Positions 25,602-35,536 of a DNA stretch of 64,000 bases are shown here, piece after piece; positions within the stretch are counted from its first letter, which is position 1; every line of letters begins with the position of its first letter. A model generated the notes under the pieces. The model saw only the letters and a list, made by a program, of their open reading frames with translations, searched no databases and had not been told where the DNA came from. The stretch comes from Granulicella arctica (GTDB lineage Bacteria > Acidobacteriota > Terriglobia > Terriglobales > Acidobacteriaceae). The translations under genes and the position numbers were made by a program. The stretch lies in the NCBI RefSeq assembly GCF_025685605.1, contig NZ_JAGTUT010000001.1, positions 2,108,001 to 2,172,000 on the forward strand, written 5' to 3'.

Positions 25602-25697
25602 CACGTTTGAACCTCAATCCAGCCCGGCAAGTTTGCCGTCATACCAAAGGTTTTTCGTTTTCCCCACTTTGATTCTGACGTGCAGCATCGAAGAGGT

Positions 25698-27152
25698 ATG
25701 AGCATTGCGTTGAGTGAGGAACTGCCGCACGGGATCAAGAGCCTGATGTCAAACCCTCGGGTCACCGTCCGACGAGAGGGCCGGTTGAGTCCGGAAGGTA
25801 AATGTGTCGTGTACTGGATGCAGCGTGCGCAGCGTGGGATCGATAATCATGGGGTCAACATCGCCGTGGAAGTCGCGAATGAACTTGAGCTTCCACTCGT
25901 CGTCTACTTTGCCGGCATCTCGAACTTTCCCCATGCGAACCTCCGACATTACGTGTTCCTCAATCAAGGGCTTCCGGATATAGAAGAGGATCTCGCCAAA
26001 CGGAATATTACGTTCGTGATGCGTAAGGCCCCTGGGGAATCACACGAAAAACTGCTGGCTGATGTTGGCGCGGCTTTCCTGATCGGTGATGAGAACCCGA
26101 TGCGTGAGCCGGAGCGGTGGCGTCAACAGCTCGCTTCAAAGATCAAGATTCCTTTCTGGACTGTAGATACGGATGTGATCGTACCGTCCAAGCTGATGGA
26201 GAAGGCACAGTATGGTGCGTATACGATCCGACCCCGCCTGTACCGCCTGCTGCCAGAGTTCCTTGTGCCCTATGAGAACCCGCATGCGAAGCATGCATGG
26301 AAGCGGCCTCACAGCTTCAGGTCAGACTCGGTCCATGAGGATATGACAAAGAACTGGAAAGACTTTGACCGTTCAGTCCCTCCGGTAGAAGCATGGAAGG
26401 GCGGAACTCGGGCCGGCTTGAATCATTTAAGGCATTTCACCGGAAAGCTATTGGCTGACTACGAAGTTCAACGGAATCACCCGGAAAAAGACGGAACCTC
26501 GTCGATGTCACCCTACCTGCATTATGGTCACGTTGGTCCGCAGACGATTGCTCTTGCGGTTGACGCAGCGGTAAAGAGTAATCCGACGCTTAAGTCGGCT
26601 CGTGACAGCTATTTCAATGAACTCATTGCATGGCGTGAGCTCGCCATCAATTTCGTCCGCTATCAGCCCAACTATGACTCAGCAGATTGTGCCGAGACCT
26701 GGGCGAAGAGGACGATCGCGGAGCACGAGCGAGATGAGCGGGATATCCTCTACACATTGGAGCAGCTCGAAGGTGCACAAACCTACGATGATCTTTGGAA
26801 TGCAGCCCAAGTGCAGATGGTGCGACACGGATGGATGCACAACTATCTTCGTATGTACTGGGGCAAGAAAATCCTCGAGTGGACTCCCGATGCGGCAACT
26901 GCGATGAAGTACGCGATCTATCTAAATGACAAGTATTTTCTCGATGGGCGAGACCCTAATGGCTATGCTGGCATTGCGTGGGCAATTGTCGGTAAGTTTG
27001 ATCGTGCGTGGAGCTCGCGTCCCGTGTTTGGGAAGATCCGTTATATGTCAGGTGCCTCTACGGGAAGAAAATTCAACTCCAAGGCTTACATCCAGAAGAT
27101 GTACGCACTCCCAGGCGAGACAGCTGCCGTCGACCTTCAACTCAAAGCCTGA
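25698..27152 (+). CDS. Class II CPD photolyase
   Basis: Protein of 484 residues that repairs cyclobutane pyrimidine dimers with light. The family text is clear: CVVYWMQRAQRGIDNHGVNI near the N-terminus, SPYLHYGHVGPQTIALAV, and the FAD-pocket stretch MVRHGWMHNYLRMYWGKKI followed by YLNDKYFLDGRDPNGYAGIAW. The WMQRAQR-DN signature places it in the class II (animal/plant/archaeal-like) branch. ATG at 25698 is preceded by AGAGG only 1 bp away, so the GTG at 25680 stays possible. No antenna-cofactor biosynthesis gene is nearby. Confidence 0.9.
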   Translation: MSIALSEELPHGIKSLMSNPRVTVRREGRLSPEGKCVVYWMQRAQRGIDNHGVNIAVEVANELELPLVVYFAGISNFPHANLRHYVFLNQGLPDIEEDLAKRNITFVMRKAPGESHEKLLADVGAAFLIGDENPMREPERWRQQLASKIKIPFWTVDTDVIVPSKLMEKAQYGAYTIRPRLYRLLPEFLVPYENPHAKHAWKRPHSFRSDSVHEDMTKNWKDFDRSVPPVEAWKGGTRAGLNHLRHFTGKLLADYEVQRNHPEKDGTSSMSPYLHYGHVGPQTIALAVDAAVKSNPTLKSARDSYFNELIAWRELAINFVRYQPNYDSADCAETWAKRTIAEHERDERDILYTLEQLEGAQTYDDLWNAAQVQMVRHGWMHNYLRMYWGKKILEWTPDAATAMKYAIYLNDKYFLDGRDPNGYAGIAWAIVGKFDRAWSSRPVFGKIRYMSGASTGRKFNSKAYIQKMYALPGETAAVDLQLKA

Positions 27153-27170
27153 CGCTGCTATCCTAACTTC

Positions 27171-28145
27171 TTGGCTCTTTATCTCATTACCGGCGCTGCT
27201 GGCTTCATTGGATCGCACCTCGTACATACCCTCATCCAACGTGGCGATGATGTTCGAGCTTTAGATAATTTTTCGACAGGGCGCAGAGAGAATTTAGCAA
27301 ATCTAGAAAAGCAGCTCGATCTTCGCGAGGTGGACCTGCGCGATTCTATAGGCGTGCTCAATGCATGCGTAGGTGTGGATTTCATCCTGCATCAGGGTGC
27401 GCTACCAAGCGTGCCGCGCTCGGTTTCGGAGCCACGGCCAAGCCATGAGACCAATATCGATGGTACTTTCAACCTCTTAGAAGGAGCGCGCGCTGCTGGA
27501 GTCAAGCGGATCGTTTATGCGGCATCGTCGTCTGCATACGGAAACCAGCCTGGGTTTCCGCGCGTCGAAAGTATGAAGCCGCAGCCCATTGCCCCGTACC
27601 CAGTGCAGAAGTTAGCGGGCGAGTTGTATATGCAGTCGTACTGGCAGGTTTACGGACTTGAGACTGTCTGCCTTCGTTACTTCAATATCTTTGGTCCACG
27701 GCAGGTTGCCGATTCACCCTATTCCGGTGTGATGGCGCGTTTCATCCTGCAAATGATGCGGGGTGAGCAGCCTGTAATCAACGGGGACGGTGAGCAGGGC
27801 CGGGACTTCACCTATGTTGAAAATGCGGTTCAGGCAAATCTTAGAGCTTGTGCTGCATCGGCGGAGAAGGTGGCAGGTCGGGTCTTTAACGTCGCCTGTG
27901 GTGAGCGGCACACCTTGAATGAAACATACGAGATACTGGCGAGACTCCTTGGCTACCCTCACCCACCGCAATACGGGCCCGATCGAGCAGGCGACGTTCG
28001 CGATTCGCTGGCGGACATCTCTGCGGCCCATAAGGCAATGAACTACGTCCCGCACATCGGCTTTGAAGAAGGTCTCAGACGCACCGTTGAATGGTACCAA
28101 GCAGAGTTTTCGGCGTCTTTCCATAAGCAGGACGGAGCGACATAA
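27171..28145 (+). CDS. NAD-dependent UDP-sugar epimerase (WbpP/GalE-like)
   Basis: Extended SDR of 324 residues. The Rossmann motif is GAAGFIGSHL (residues 8-17), the active-site serine lies in AASSSAYG, and the Tyr/Lys pair in YPVQK. FGPRQ and GDGEQGRDFTYVENAV are typical of UDP-GlcNAc/UDP-Glc 4-epimerases. It starts at TTG 27171. The next gene, a nucleotide-sugar dehydrogenase, begins 3 bp after this one ends, so the pair should make a UDP-uronic acid sugar for surface polysaccharide (inference). Confidence 0.88.
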   Translation: MALYLITGAAGFIGSHLVHTLIQRGDDVRALDNFSTGRRENLANLEKQLDLREVDLRDSIGVLNACVGVDFILHQGALPSVPRSVSEPRPSHETNIDGTFNLLEGARAAGVKRIVYAASSSAYGNQPGFPRVESMKPQPIAPYPVQKLAGELYMQSYWQVYGLETVCLRYFNIFGPRQVADSPYSGVMARFILQMMRGEQPVINGDGEQGRDFTYVENAVQANLRACAASAEKVAGRVFNVACGERHTLNETYEILARLLGYPHPPQYGPDRAGDVRDSLADISAAHKAMNYVPHIGFEEGLRRTVEWYQAEFSASFHKQDGAT

Positions 28146-28148
28146 ACG

Positions 28149-29528
28149 ATGAGCACCTCTCAGACCGAGACCTTACGCCTCCAGGCGTGGATAGAACGTG
28201 TTCAGGATCGAAGTGTCCGAGTAGGAATAGTTGGTCTCGGCTACGTGGGTCTTCCACTTACGCTGCTCTTCAGTGACGAACGATTCCGGGTCACCGGATT
28301 CGACATTGATCCATCCAAGGTCGAGACGCTCAATAGCGGTCAAAGCTACATTCATCGCATTGAGCCTGACCATATCCGAGCGGCCCAGACCAGTGGTTTT
28401 CACGCTACAACGGATTTCGCAGAGATAGGCAACGTTGATGCTGTGCTCATCTGTGTCCCGACTCCGCTCCACGAGGATCACACGCCGGATATGAGCTACG
28501 TCGTCTCGACTGTGGAAGCTCTTGCGCCGTACCTTCGAGAAGGTCAGCTCGTCGTGCTGGAGAGTACGACTTATCCCGGCACCACGGAAGAGATTGTAGT
28601 TGAGACCATCAATCGACACGGTCAGCCACGTGGCGTCAGCGTGCTCCGTAAGTCCGTAAGCTCCGACGCGAGCGAACCTATGCTTTGCGGCGTCATGGTT
28701 GCGTTTTCACCAGAACGGGAAGACCCTGGCAACGTCACAACACCGCGCCGCGACATCCCTAAGGTGATTGGTGGCGTGGATTCACGGGCGGGCGCCGCGG
28801 CCTCCGCTCTCTACGGCTCGGTGTTCCATCGAACGGTGTTGATGTCGAGCCCAGCGGCTGCCGAAATGACGAAGTTGCTGGAAAACATATATCGATGCGT
28901 CAATATCGCGCTCATCAATGAGTTGAAGCAGCTGTGTATCCACATGGGACTCGATATCTGGGAGATCGTTGCCGCCGCCGCTACGAAACCTTTTGGCTTC
29001 CAGGCCTTCTATCCAGGGCCAGGTGTAGGTGGTCACTGCATTCCGGTCGACCCTTTTTATCTGAGTTGGAAGGCAAAGCAGTTTGGCTTCCCTACTCGCT
29101 TTATAGAACTCGCTGGTGAAGTCAACGAAGCCATGCCGGCCTATGTCGTCGAGTCGACCACGCGTGCGCTCAAGCGCAATGGCATCCTCCTGTCGGGAGC
29201 AAGAATCCTTGTGCTCGGTGTCGCCTATAAGCGCGATGTCGATGATCTCCGTGAGTCGCCTGCACTCAGTATCATCGAGCTGCTACAGCAGGGTGGCGCG
29301 GAGGTTAGCTACAACGATCCATTCTTCGCAACCGTGGGACAAGGGAGAAAGTATGACCTGCGGATGAAGTCTGCGCCCTTGGATGATCTTGCGTCCTTTC
29401 ACGGCGTTGTCATTGTGACGGATCATTCCAGCTATGATTACGGACAAATCGTGGCGAACGCTCGGCTAGTGATAGATTCTAGAAACGCGACCAAGGGAAT
29501 CGACTCGGCGAAGATCGTTCGCTGCTAG
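28149..29528 (+). CDS. Nucleotide-sugar dehydrogenase (UDP-GlcNAc/UDP-Glc dehydrogenase family)
   Basis: Protein of 459 residues. The N-terminal Rossmann domain shows GIVGLGYVGLPL near residue 26. The catalytic cysteine lies in GVGGHCIPVDPFYL near residue 297. The C-terminal UDP-binding domain contains LGVAYKRDVDDLRESPAL. The family oxidises the C6 hydroxyl of UDP-sugars to the uronic acid using two NAD+. The sequence fits the WbpA/WecC group more than GlcNAc-independent Ugd, but the sugar cannot be fixed. Coupled to the epimerase upstream. Confidence 0.9.
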   Translation: MSTSQTETLRLQAWIERVQDRSVRVGIVGLGYVGLPLTLLFSDERFRVTGFDIDPSKVETLNSGQSYIHRIEPDHIRAAQTSGFHATTDFAEIGNVDAVLICVPTPLHEDHTPDMSYVVSTVEALAPYLREGQLVVLESTTYPGTTEEIVVETINRHGQPRGVSVLRKSVSSDASEPMLCGVMVAFSPEREDPGNVTTPRRDIPKVIGGVDSRAGAAASALYGSVFHRTVLMSSPAAAEMTKLLENIYRCVNIALINELKQLCIHMGLDIWEIVAAAATKPFGFQAFYPGPGVGGHCIPVDPFYLSWKAKQFGFPTRFIELAGEVNEAMPAYVVESTTRALKRNGILLSGARILVLGVAYKRDVDDLRESPALSIIELLQQGGAEVSYNDPFFATVGQGRKYDLRMKSAPLDDLASFHGVVIVTDHSSYDYGQIVANARLVIDSRNATKGIDSAKIVRC

Positions 29529-29686
29529 AAGCTTTGTGCACGTGGCCTGTAGAACCACAGTTGCTGTAGTTAGAGCTCTCTTATCCCTTTCTGGCACTTG
29601 AGGCCAGACTCCATGCGGTCCAGCGTTGACTCCTACGTTGTCAGCTTGCAGCATCGAGTTCAGATGCTCGCACTGCTGCGATTGCC

Positions 29687-32600
29687 ATGCGCTTGATTCC
29701 CTATTCTCGAAGTATTCGTCGTTTGCAATTGGAGTACATTCCCACCGGCTGTCGAAGGCTGAGCACACTGGCGGGACTATGCTTCCTCGTTGCTCTAACG
29801 AGTGGAGCATCAGCGCAGCTCCTGAATCACGCCGAGATCCCCATTGCGGGTGCTCAAGCGATGCGCGCTCGACGTTTTTTTGAGGGCCGTGTTCAAGGTG
29901 CCGCGACATCAGGCGCCTCCCCCATCGCCTTCGCGCGACAGCAGCATGTTGCAATGCAGGCAGAGCGGGCTAACACCGTCGGTAACTCACTCAATGCAAG
30001 CTGGCAGGCAGTTGGTCCCAACCAGATTACGAGCGCTTCCTATGGTCAGGTAACGGGTCGTGTGACGGCGATCGCCATTGATCCAGCGGATCTCACCGGC
30101 AATACGGTGTATCTCGGCACGTCCGGTGGTGGCGTGTGGAAGTCAACGAATGCAGCAGGTGCGAGCAGTGCTGTGACGTTTGCGCCGCTCACGGATACAA
30201 TCTCTGTTTTCAGCGCTAACGCTGGAACGCCGGTGATTCCTTCGTTGAGCATCGGTGCGATCAGCGTTCAGCCCGGTATCGCGGACGGCGTGATTCTTGC
30301 TGGAACCGGTGACCCTAACTCGGCTACAGACTCCTTCTACGGGAGTGGACTGCTTCGATCGGCGGACAGTGGGGTTTCGTGGACGTTGATCCAGAACGCC
30401 CACGACATTGTCAGTACGGCACCTGCGGATCACTACTTCACTGGCCTTGGGGTAGCGGGATTTGCGTGGAGTGGCACCTCCACTGGCCTCGTCGTTGCGG
30501 CACTCTCCGACTCCGTTGAGGGAGACCTTGTGAACGCCACCGGTGTAACGAACAGTGTGCGCGGGTTGTACTACTCGCTTGATGCCGGTGCGAGTTGGAA
30601 GATGTCGGTTGTCATGGATGGTGCCCAGACTGTCCAGGCGCCGCAGATCATCGGAGCGAATGCCGGTGGTAATGCAGCGACCGCCGTTGTCTGGAATCCT
30701 GTGCGTCACAGCTTTTACGCGGCAATTCGTTATCACGGCTACTACCAGTCCGCAGACGGCGTTACCTGGACACGGCTTCTTCAGCAACCCGCTAGCTCGC
30801 TTTCGCTTACTACTTGCCCGACGAACCCGGGAACGACCGGTAACCCGACCTGTCCCATCTTTCGCGGCGTTCTCGCGGTGCAGCCAGTGAGTGGAGATAC
30901 CTTCGCTTTTACCGTAGATAGCAGCAATCAGGACCAGGGGTTGTGGCAGGACATCTGTGCCCTCTCGGGCTCTGCATGTAGCAACCCCATGACCTTTGGT
31001 CAGCGCTTGATCTCCTCACCGCTCGAGGTAGGAGGCGGAAGCACAGTCGTTCCCCAAGCCGCTTACACCATGGCTCTTGCTGCTATGCCTCTCGGAGTGG
31101 GAACCTCAAATCCGGACACTTCTCTCCTCGTGGGCACGGCGGACCTTTACCGATGCACTTTGGGCCAGGGCTGCACCTTGCGTAACACTACGAATGCCAC
31201 GAACGGTTGCGCAGCCCCTGCGGGCGTTGCCGGTGCACAGCACGCTCTCGCCGTCATAACGGTTGCGGCGCAGCCTTGGGTCTATATCGGAAATGACGGG
31301 GGCCTGTGGCGATCTACAGATGGTGTGAACGAGCAGGCAGCACCGTGCTCGTTAGACGACGCCAACCATTTTCAAAACTTAAATGGAGGACTCGGATCGC
31401 TTGCTGAGGTTGTCAGCTTCGCGCAGTCGCCCGTAGACGCAGATACCTTGCTTGTAGGTGTTGGGGCAAACGGCAGTGCGGGAAGTTCGGCCGCGAGAAC
31501 AAGTACCTCATGGAGCCAACTCGCCGCCGGTGAAGGAAGCACAGTTGCGATCGATCCAGTCAATCCACAGAACTGGTACATCACAACAGCCGCCGGTGTG
31601 AGCGTTCGTTACTGCGGCAGCGGTGGGGCATGCACTTCCGCCAGCTTTGCGGGAGCGCCAACCATCGGCTTGCCGCAGATTGAGAACGATGCCTCGCTTA
31701 TCGATCCACCGTGGCTGCTTGATCCTGCGATGCCCTCAGACATCATGATCGGTACATGCCGGGTCTGGCGCGGACCAGCCGAAAACGGATCCGTCTGGAG
31801 TTCGGCCAACGCTATAAGCACCCTGCTGGGGGGTCCGCAGAACAGTGCGTGCAACAGCACGAACCCCGTACTCCGCTCCCTCGCTGCGGCTGGTCCTGCA
31901 AGTAGTGCAACAGCAGCGCAAGATGCCGGTTCGACCATTCTCTACGCGGGTATGTCCGGCACGCAGGACGGGGGCGGAAGTGCAGGCGGCCATCTCTTTT
32001 CAACCAAACTCGGCGGCACTGCAGGAAGCAGCACGACTTGGACCGATCTGACTGGCTCAAACGTCTCGAACGGAGGAGGTCACTTCAATCCTAATGGTTT
32101 TGGTGTCTCGTCGCTCGCCGCCGACCCGCATGATGCAACCGGCAAGACGATCTACGCGACCATCATGGGATTCGGCGTGGCGCATCTCTATCGCTCCGTC
32201 GATGCAGGGGCAACCTGGGCCAATATTAGTAGCAATCTGCCAAACGCTCCTGCCAACAGCGTGGTGGTCGACCCGAACGATGCCAACACTCTCTATATCG
32301 CACTCGACACGGGTGTTTATGTGACATCGAGCGTTACAACCTGCACCAGCGCGAACTGCTGGAGCGTCTATGGAGTTGGCCTGCCTAATGCACCTGTAAT
32401 GCAGCTTGCTGCAGCCGCGGCGATGCCGACTGATGACGGGCGGCTGGGTGAACTGCGCGTAGGAACCTATGGTCGCGGCATCTGGCAGATTCCGCTCCTC
32501 ACGGCCGCGTCGGCACAAGCTGCAATGACCCTCAACCCCACTTCTCTCACCTTCGCTACACAGGCAGTGGGGACGGCCAGCACCGCCCAAACGATCGTTG

Positions 32601-34276
32601 TCACCAACACAGGAAACTCCCTACTCACGGTGTCGTCCGTTGCGCTCACGGGGGACTTCAATGAGACGGACACGTGCACCGCCGCATCCGTTGCGATCAA
32701 TGCAAGCTGCTCCATCCAAATCACCTTCCTTCCTACTGTGACAGGCAATCGCTCTGGCACATTGACCGTCTTCGGCAATGTGGCTGGAGGTCAGGCAACG
32801 GCTCCTCTTAGTGGTTCAGCAACTCCACCCGCATCAATCGTGCTGAATCCAATCGCATTGACTTTCCCAGCTACGCCAGTTGCCACAACGGCTATGGCGG
32901 AGAATATTACCGTCTCGAACCTGGGAGGAACGTCAGCTACGCTCAGTGTGCCGACCATCACCGGCGACTTCAAGATCTCCGTCAATACCTGTAGCACAAC
33001 ATTGGCCCCAGGCAGTGGTTGTACCGTGGCAGTTACCTTTACTCCTACAGCTTCTGGTACACGAGCGGGAGTATTGACACTCACTGACTCAGCAGGCGCC
33101 CAGACCGTATCCCTGCAAGGATCGGGAACATCACCCGCGACTGATGCTCTCACGCCCGCAAGCCTTACCTTCGGCTCGCAGCAATTGAATTCGGTAAGCC
33201 CGGCTCAGCAGGTGACGCTGACTAACTCGGGCGACGTGGCTCTCACGCTGATTGCCGCGACCATCACCAGCGGCGACTTCACCGCTGTCAATGCCTGTGG
33301 CAACTCTCTCAATGCTCACGCTACGTGTTCCATCGCCGTCTCGTATGTGCCGAGGAATGTCGGAAACGAGATAGGCACCATGACCGTCTCGGACCAGTAT
33401 CGAAGCCAGACGGTTTCGCTATTCGGCTTCGGGGTAGCGCCACTCGGGGTTTCGCTGGCGCCAAGCTCCGGGCTCAGCTTTGCCCCCCTCGGCGTGGGGA
33501 TCGTAAGTGCAGGGCAGATGGTCACCCTGACCAACAACGGCGGCCTTCCACTTTCCATCACCGGCTTTCAAGTGTCCGGCGATTTCGTCATCCTGCCCGG
33601 CAGCAATACCTGCGGCAGTTCCATTCCAGCCAACTCCGCATGCACCCTGCAGGTAGCTTTTGCGCCGGTAGCACCCGCTTCACGAGCTGGCAGTCTTACG
33701 GTAGCTACGAACGCAACAGCGCCTCCAGCACCGCTCGGCCTCGCAGGTGTAGGTGTGGACTTCACGCTTGTGCCTGGCAGCACTACATCGGCAATCACTA
33801 GCGGTCAATCTGCCGTGTACCCTCTGCTCCTTACCTCGGTGAGCGGCGTTCCTGGAGCAGCAGTGTTCACCTGTAGTGGCGCTCCGGTCCATGCGACCTG
33901 CCTGGTTGTACCGAGCTCCGTTGCACTCGGAACCGGAACTGTCCTGGTCACGGTCACGATTGCAACAGGCGTAGCAAACGCAGCACTCTCGTTGAGAGAA
34001 CCGACGATGTGGTTTGTTCTGCTACTGCCGTGCCTTGGCATGTTGGGCGGGAGGCGTCGGCAGTTGCTACCCCTTCGCGGTTTGATAGCGGTCATCTTTA
34101 TGGGTGGCCTGTTCCTTACAACAAGTTGTGGAACTTCGCGGATCATCCCACCGACCACTACAACTTCACCACCAGGTGGGTCGAATCCGAGTCCATCCGG
34201 GACATCGACCATCGTGGTATCTGCTGCGAGTGCTGGACTCGTACGAACAGTCGATCTCAGCCTGACGATTCAATAG
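29687..34276 (+). CDS. Giant surface protein: propeller domain, four ASH-type repeats, C-terminal Arg-rich membrane tail
   Basis: Protein of 1,529 residues. A signal peptide (STLAGLCFLVALTSGASAQ) is followed by a long beta-propeller-like region (about 100-935) with repeated GVWKSTNA, GLLRSADSG, GLWRSTDGV and HLYRSVDAG segments, as in sialidase/BNR-type folds. Four choice-of-anchor-D/ASH repeats start near 945, 1050, 1151 and 1253, each with a LTF...TNTGN...GDF pattern. Near 1439 there is a hydrophobic stretch, then GGRRRQ, a second hydrophobic stretch and TTSCG, followed by a Pro/Thr/Ser-rich tail ending in DLSLTIQ. It was probably secreted or cell-attached. Its binding partner is unknown. 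It converges on the flavoprotein with a 2-bp gap. Confidence 0.8.
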   Translation: MRLIPYSRSIRRLQLEYIPTGCRRLSTLAGLCFLVALTSGASAQLLNHAEIPIAGAQAMRARRFFEGRVQGAATSGASPIAFARQQHVAMQAERANTVGNSLNASWQAVGPNQITSASYGQVTGRVTAIAIDPADLTGNTVYLGTSGGGVWKSTNAAGASSAVTFAPLTDTISVFSANAGTPVIPSLSIGAISVQPGIADGVILAGTGDPNSATDSFYGSGLLRSADSGVSWTLIQNAHDIVSTAPADHYFTGLGVAGFAWSGTSTGLVVAALSDSVEGDLVNATGVTNSVRGLYYSLDAGASWKMSVVMDGAQTVQAPQIIGANAGGNAATAVVWNPVRHSFYAAIRYHGYYQSADGVTWTRLLQQPASSLSLTTCPTNPGTTGNPTCPIFRGVLAVQPVSGDTFAFTVDSSNQDQGLWQDICALSGSACSNPMTFGQRLISSPLEVGGGSTVVPQAAYTMALAAMPLGVGTSNPDTSLLVGTADLYRCTLGQGCTLRNTTNATNGCAAPAGVAGAQHALAVITVAAQPWVYIGNDGGLWRSTDGVNEQAAPCSLDDANHFQNLNGGLGSLAEVVSFAQSPVDADTLLVGVGANGSAGSSAARTSTSWSQLAAGEGSTVAIDPVNPQNWYITTAAGVSVRYCGSGGACTSASFAGAPTIGLPQIENDASLIDPPWLLDPAMPSDIMIGTCRVWRGPAENGSVWSSANAISTLLGGPQNSACNSTNPVLRSLAAAGPASSATAAQDAGSTILYAGMSGTQDGGGSAGGHLFSTKLGGTAGSSTTWTDLTGSNVSNGGGHFNPNGFGVSSLAADPHDATGKTIYATIMGFGVAHLYRSVDAGATWANISSNLPNAPANSVVVDPNDANTLYIALDTGVYVTSSVTTCTSANCWSVYGVGLPNAPVMQLAAAAAMPTDDGRLGELRVGTYGRGIWQIPLLTAASAQAAMTLNPTSLTFATQAVGTASTAQTIVVTNTGNSLLTVSSVALTGDFNETDTCTAASVAINASCSIQITFLPTVTGNRSGTLTVFGNVAGGQATAPLSGSATPPASIVLNPIALTFPATPVATTAMAENITVSNLGGTSATLSVPTITGDFKISVNTCSTTLAPGSGCTVAVTFTPTASGTRAGVLTLTDSAGAQTVSLQGSGTSPATDALTPASLTFGSQQLNSVSPAQQVTLTNSGDVALTLIAATITSGDFTAVNACGNSLNAHATCSIAVSYVPRNVGNEIGTMTVSDQYRSQTVSLFGFGVAPLGVSLAPSSGLSFAPLGVGIVSAGQMVTLTNNGGLPLSITGFQVSGDFVILPGSNTCGSSIPANSACTLQVAFAPVAPASRAGSLTVATNATAPPAPLGLAGVGVDFTLVPGSTTSAITSGQSAVYPLLLTSVSGVPGAAVFTCSGAPVHATCLVVPSSVALGTGTVLVTVTIATGVANAALSLREPTMWFVLLLPCLGMLGGRRRQLLPLRGLIAVIFMGGLFLTTSCGTSRIIPPTTTTSPPGGSNPSPSGTSTIVVSAASAGLVRTVDLSLTIQ

Positions 34277-34278
34277 GG

Positions 34279-35463
34279 TCAGACTGCTTGTCCAGCGCTC
34301 ACACCCGACGCCCAGGCCCACTGGAAGTTATATCCGCCTAGCCAGCCAGTCACATCGACGACCTCTCCGATGAAGAACAGGCCGGGTACCTTGCGGCTTT
34401 GCATCGTCTTTGCATCGAGTTCAGCTGTATCGACTCCCCCCGCTGTCACCTCGGCCTTTTCATAGCCTTCTGTTCCTGCTGGAGTTAGTTGCCAGTCATG
34501 AATCTGCTCTTCCATCGCGGTGAGCGCTACATTCGTCCAGGCGGTAGGCGGATACTCTTCCAGCCAGCGATCGGCGAGGCGTCCTGGGAACGTAGTGTGC
34601 AGGAGTTGCCGAATGGCTCCGGGGTCGCGGCGAGCGTTGCGTTCGACCATTGGCGTGATCACCTTACGGTCCGGAGCCAGATCGAGCCGGAGCACCTCGC
34701 CCGGCTTCCAATACGAGGAGATCTGCAGCATCGCCGGTCCGCTTAGCCCGCGATGAGTGATCAACATCTTCTCGCGAAAGGTGGAGGCACGCTTACCAGT
34801 ACCTGCCGTTGCCATCACCTCGATCGAAAGACCAGTAAGGTCGCACCATCGGTCCCGGTCCACATCGCTAAAGACCAGCGGCACCAGGCCTGGCCGGCAC
34901 TCCACAATTCGCAGACCGAATTGCTTTGCAATGCCATATCCGAAGCCAGTCGCCCCCATCTTCGGGATCGACAGACCACCGGTTGCAATCACCAGGGATT
35001 CGGCTTGGTAAGTGCCCTTTGAGGTCTCAATCGTAAATTGCTCGGCCTTCGCGACAGACACAACAGAGGTGCCCATGAGCGCGACGACGCTGGCTGCCGT
35101 GCACTCTCGTTCCAGCATCGTGACCACGTCCTGCGCTGAACGGTCGCAAAAGAGTTGGCCAAGCGTCTTCTCGTGATAGCGAATGCCATGCTTTTCCACG
35201 AGCGCAATCATGTCCTCTGGCGTGAAGCGTGCAAGGGCAGACTTGGCGAAGTGGGGGTTCTCGGAGATGAAGTTTTCAGGAAGCGAATGCAGGTTGGTGA
35301 AGTTACAGCGACCGCCACCCGAGATCAGAATCTTCTTTCCGGCACGATCTGCATGATCGATAAGGGCGACGCGACGACCAAGTTTACCTGCTTCGATGGC
35401 GCACATGAGCCCGGCAGCCCCTGCTCCAAGGATCACAACGTCAAAGCTTTGAACAGGATCCAT
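34279..35463 (-). CDS. BaiN/HI0933-family FAD-dependent oxidoreductase
   Basis: Protein of 394 residues. The dinucleotide motif GAGAAGLMCAIEAGKLG (near residue 12) and the family signature KKILISGGGRCNFTNLHS (near residue 44) define the HI0933/BaiN group. The C-terminus has the FFIGEVVDVTGWLGGYNFQWAW segment that closes the FAD site. The physiological substrate of most members is unknown; some reduce bile acid intermediates. It stands alone, convergent with the giant surface gene and divergent from the methyltransferase at 35537 across 73 bp. Confidence 0.9.
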   Translation of the reverse strand: MDPVQSFDVVILGAGAAGLMCAIEAGKLGRRVALIDHADRAGKKILISGGGRCNFTNLHSLPENFISENPHFAKSALARFTPEDMIALVEKHGIRYHEKTLGQLFCDRSAQDVVTMLERECTAASVVALMGTSVVSVAKAEQFTIETSKGTYQAESLVIATGGLSIPKMGATGFGYGIAKQFGLRIVECRPGLVPLVFSDVDRDRWCDLTGLSIEVMATAGTGKRASTFREKMLITHRGLSGPAMLQISSYWKPGEVLRLDLAPDRKVITPMVERNARRDPGAIRQLLHTTFPGRLADRWLEEYPPTAWTNVALTAMEEQIHDWQLTPAGTEGYEKAEVTAGGVDTAELDAKTMQSRKVPGLFFIGEVVDVTGWLGGYNFQWAWASGVSAGQAV

Positions 35464-35536
35464 CCATCCATTCTACGAGGCCCAGCCGAACGTCTGTTGC
35501 GATGGCCAAGCTCAATGCCTGTGCGACCATAGAACG

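Noticed and set aside
30400-32520. Possible extra gene in the propeller part of the giant protein
   Set aside because: One continuous frame covers it and the propeller-like motifs run through; no internal stop or ribosome site.
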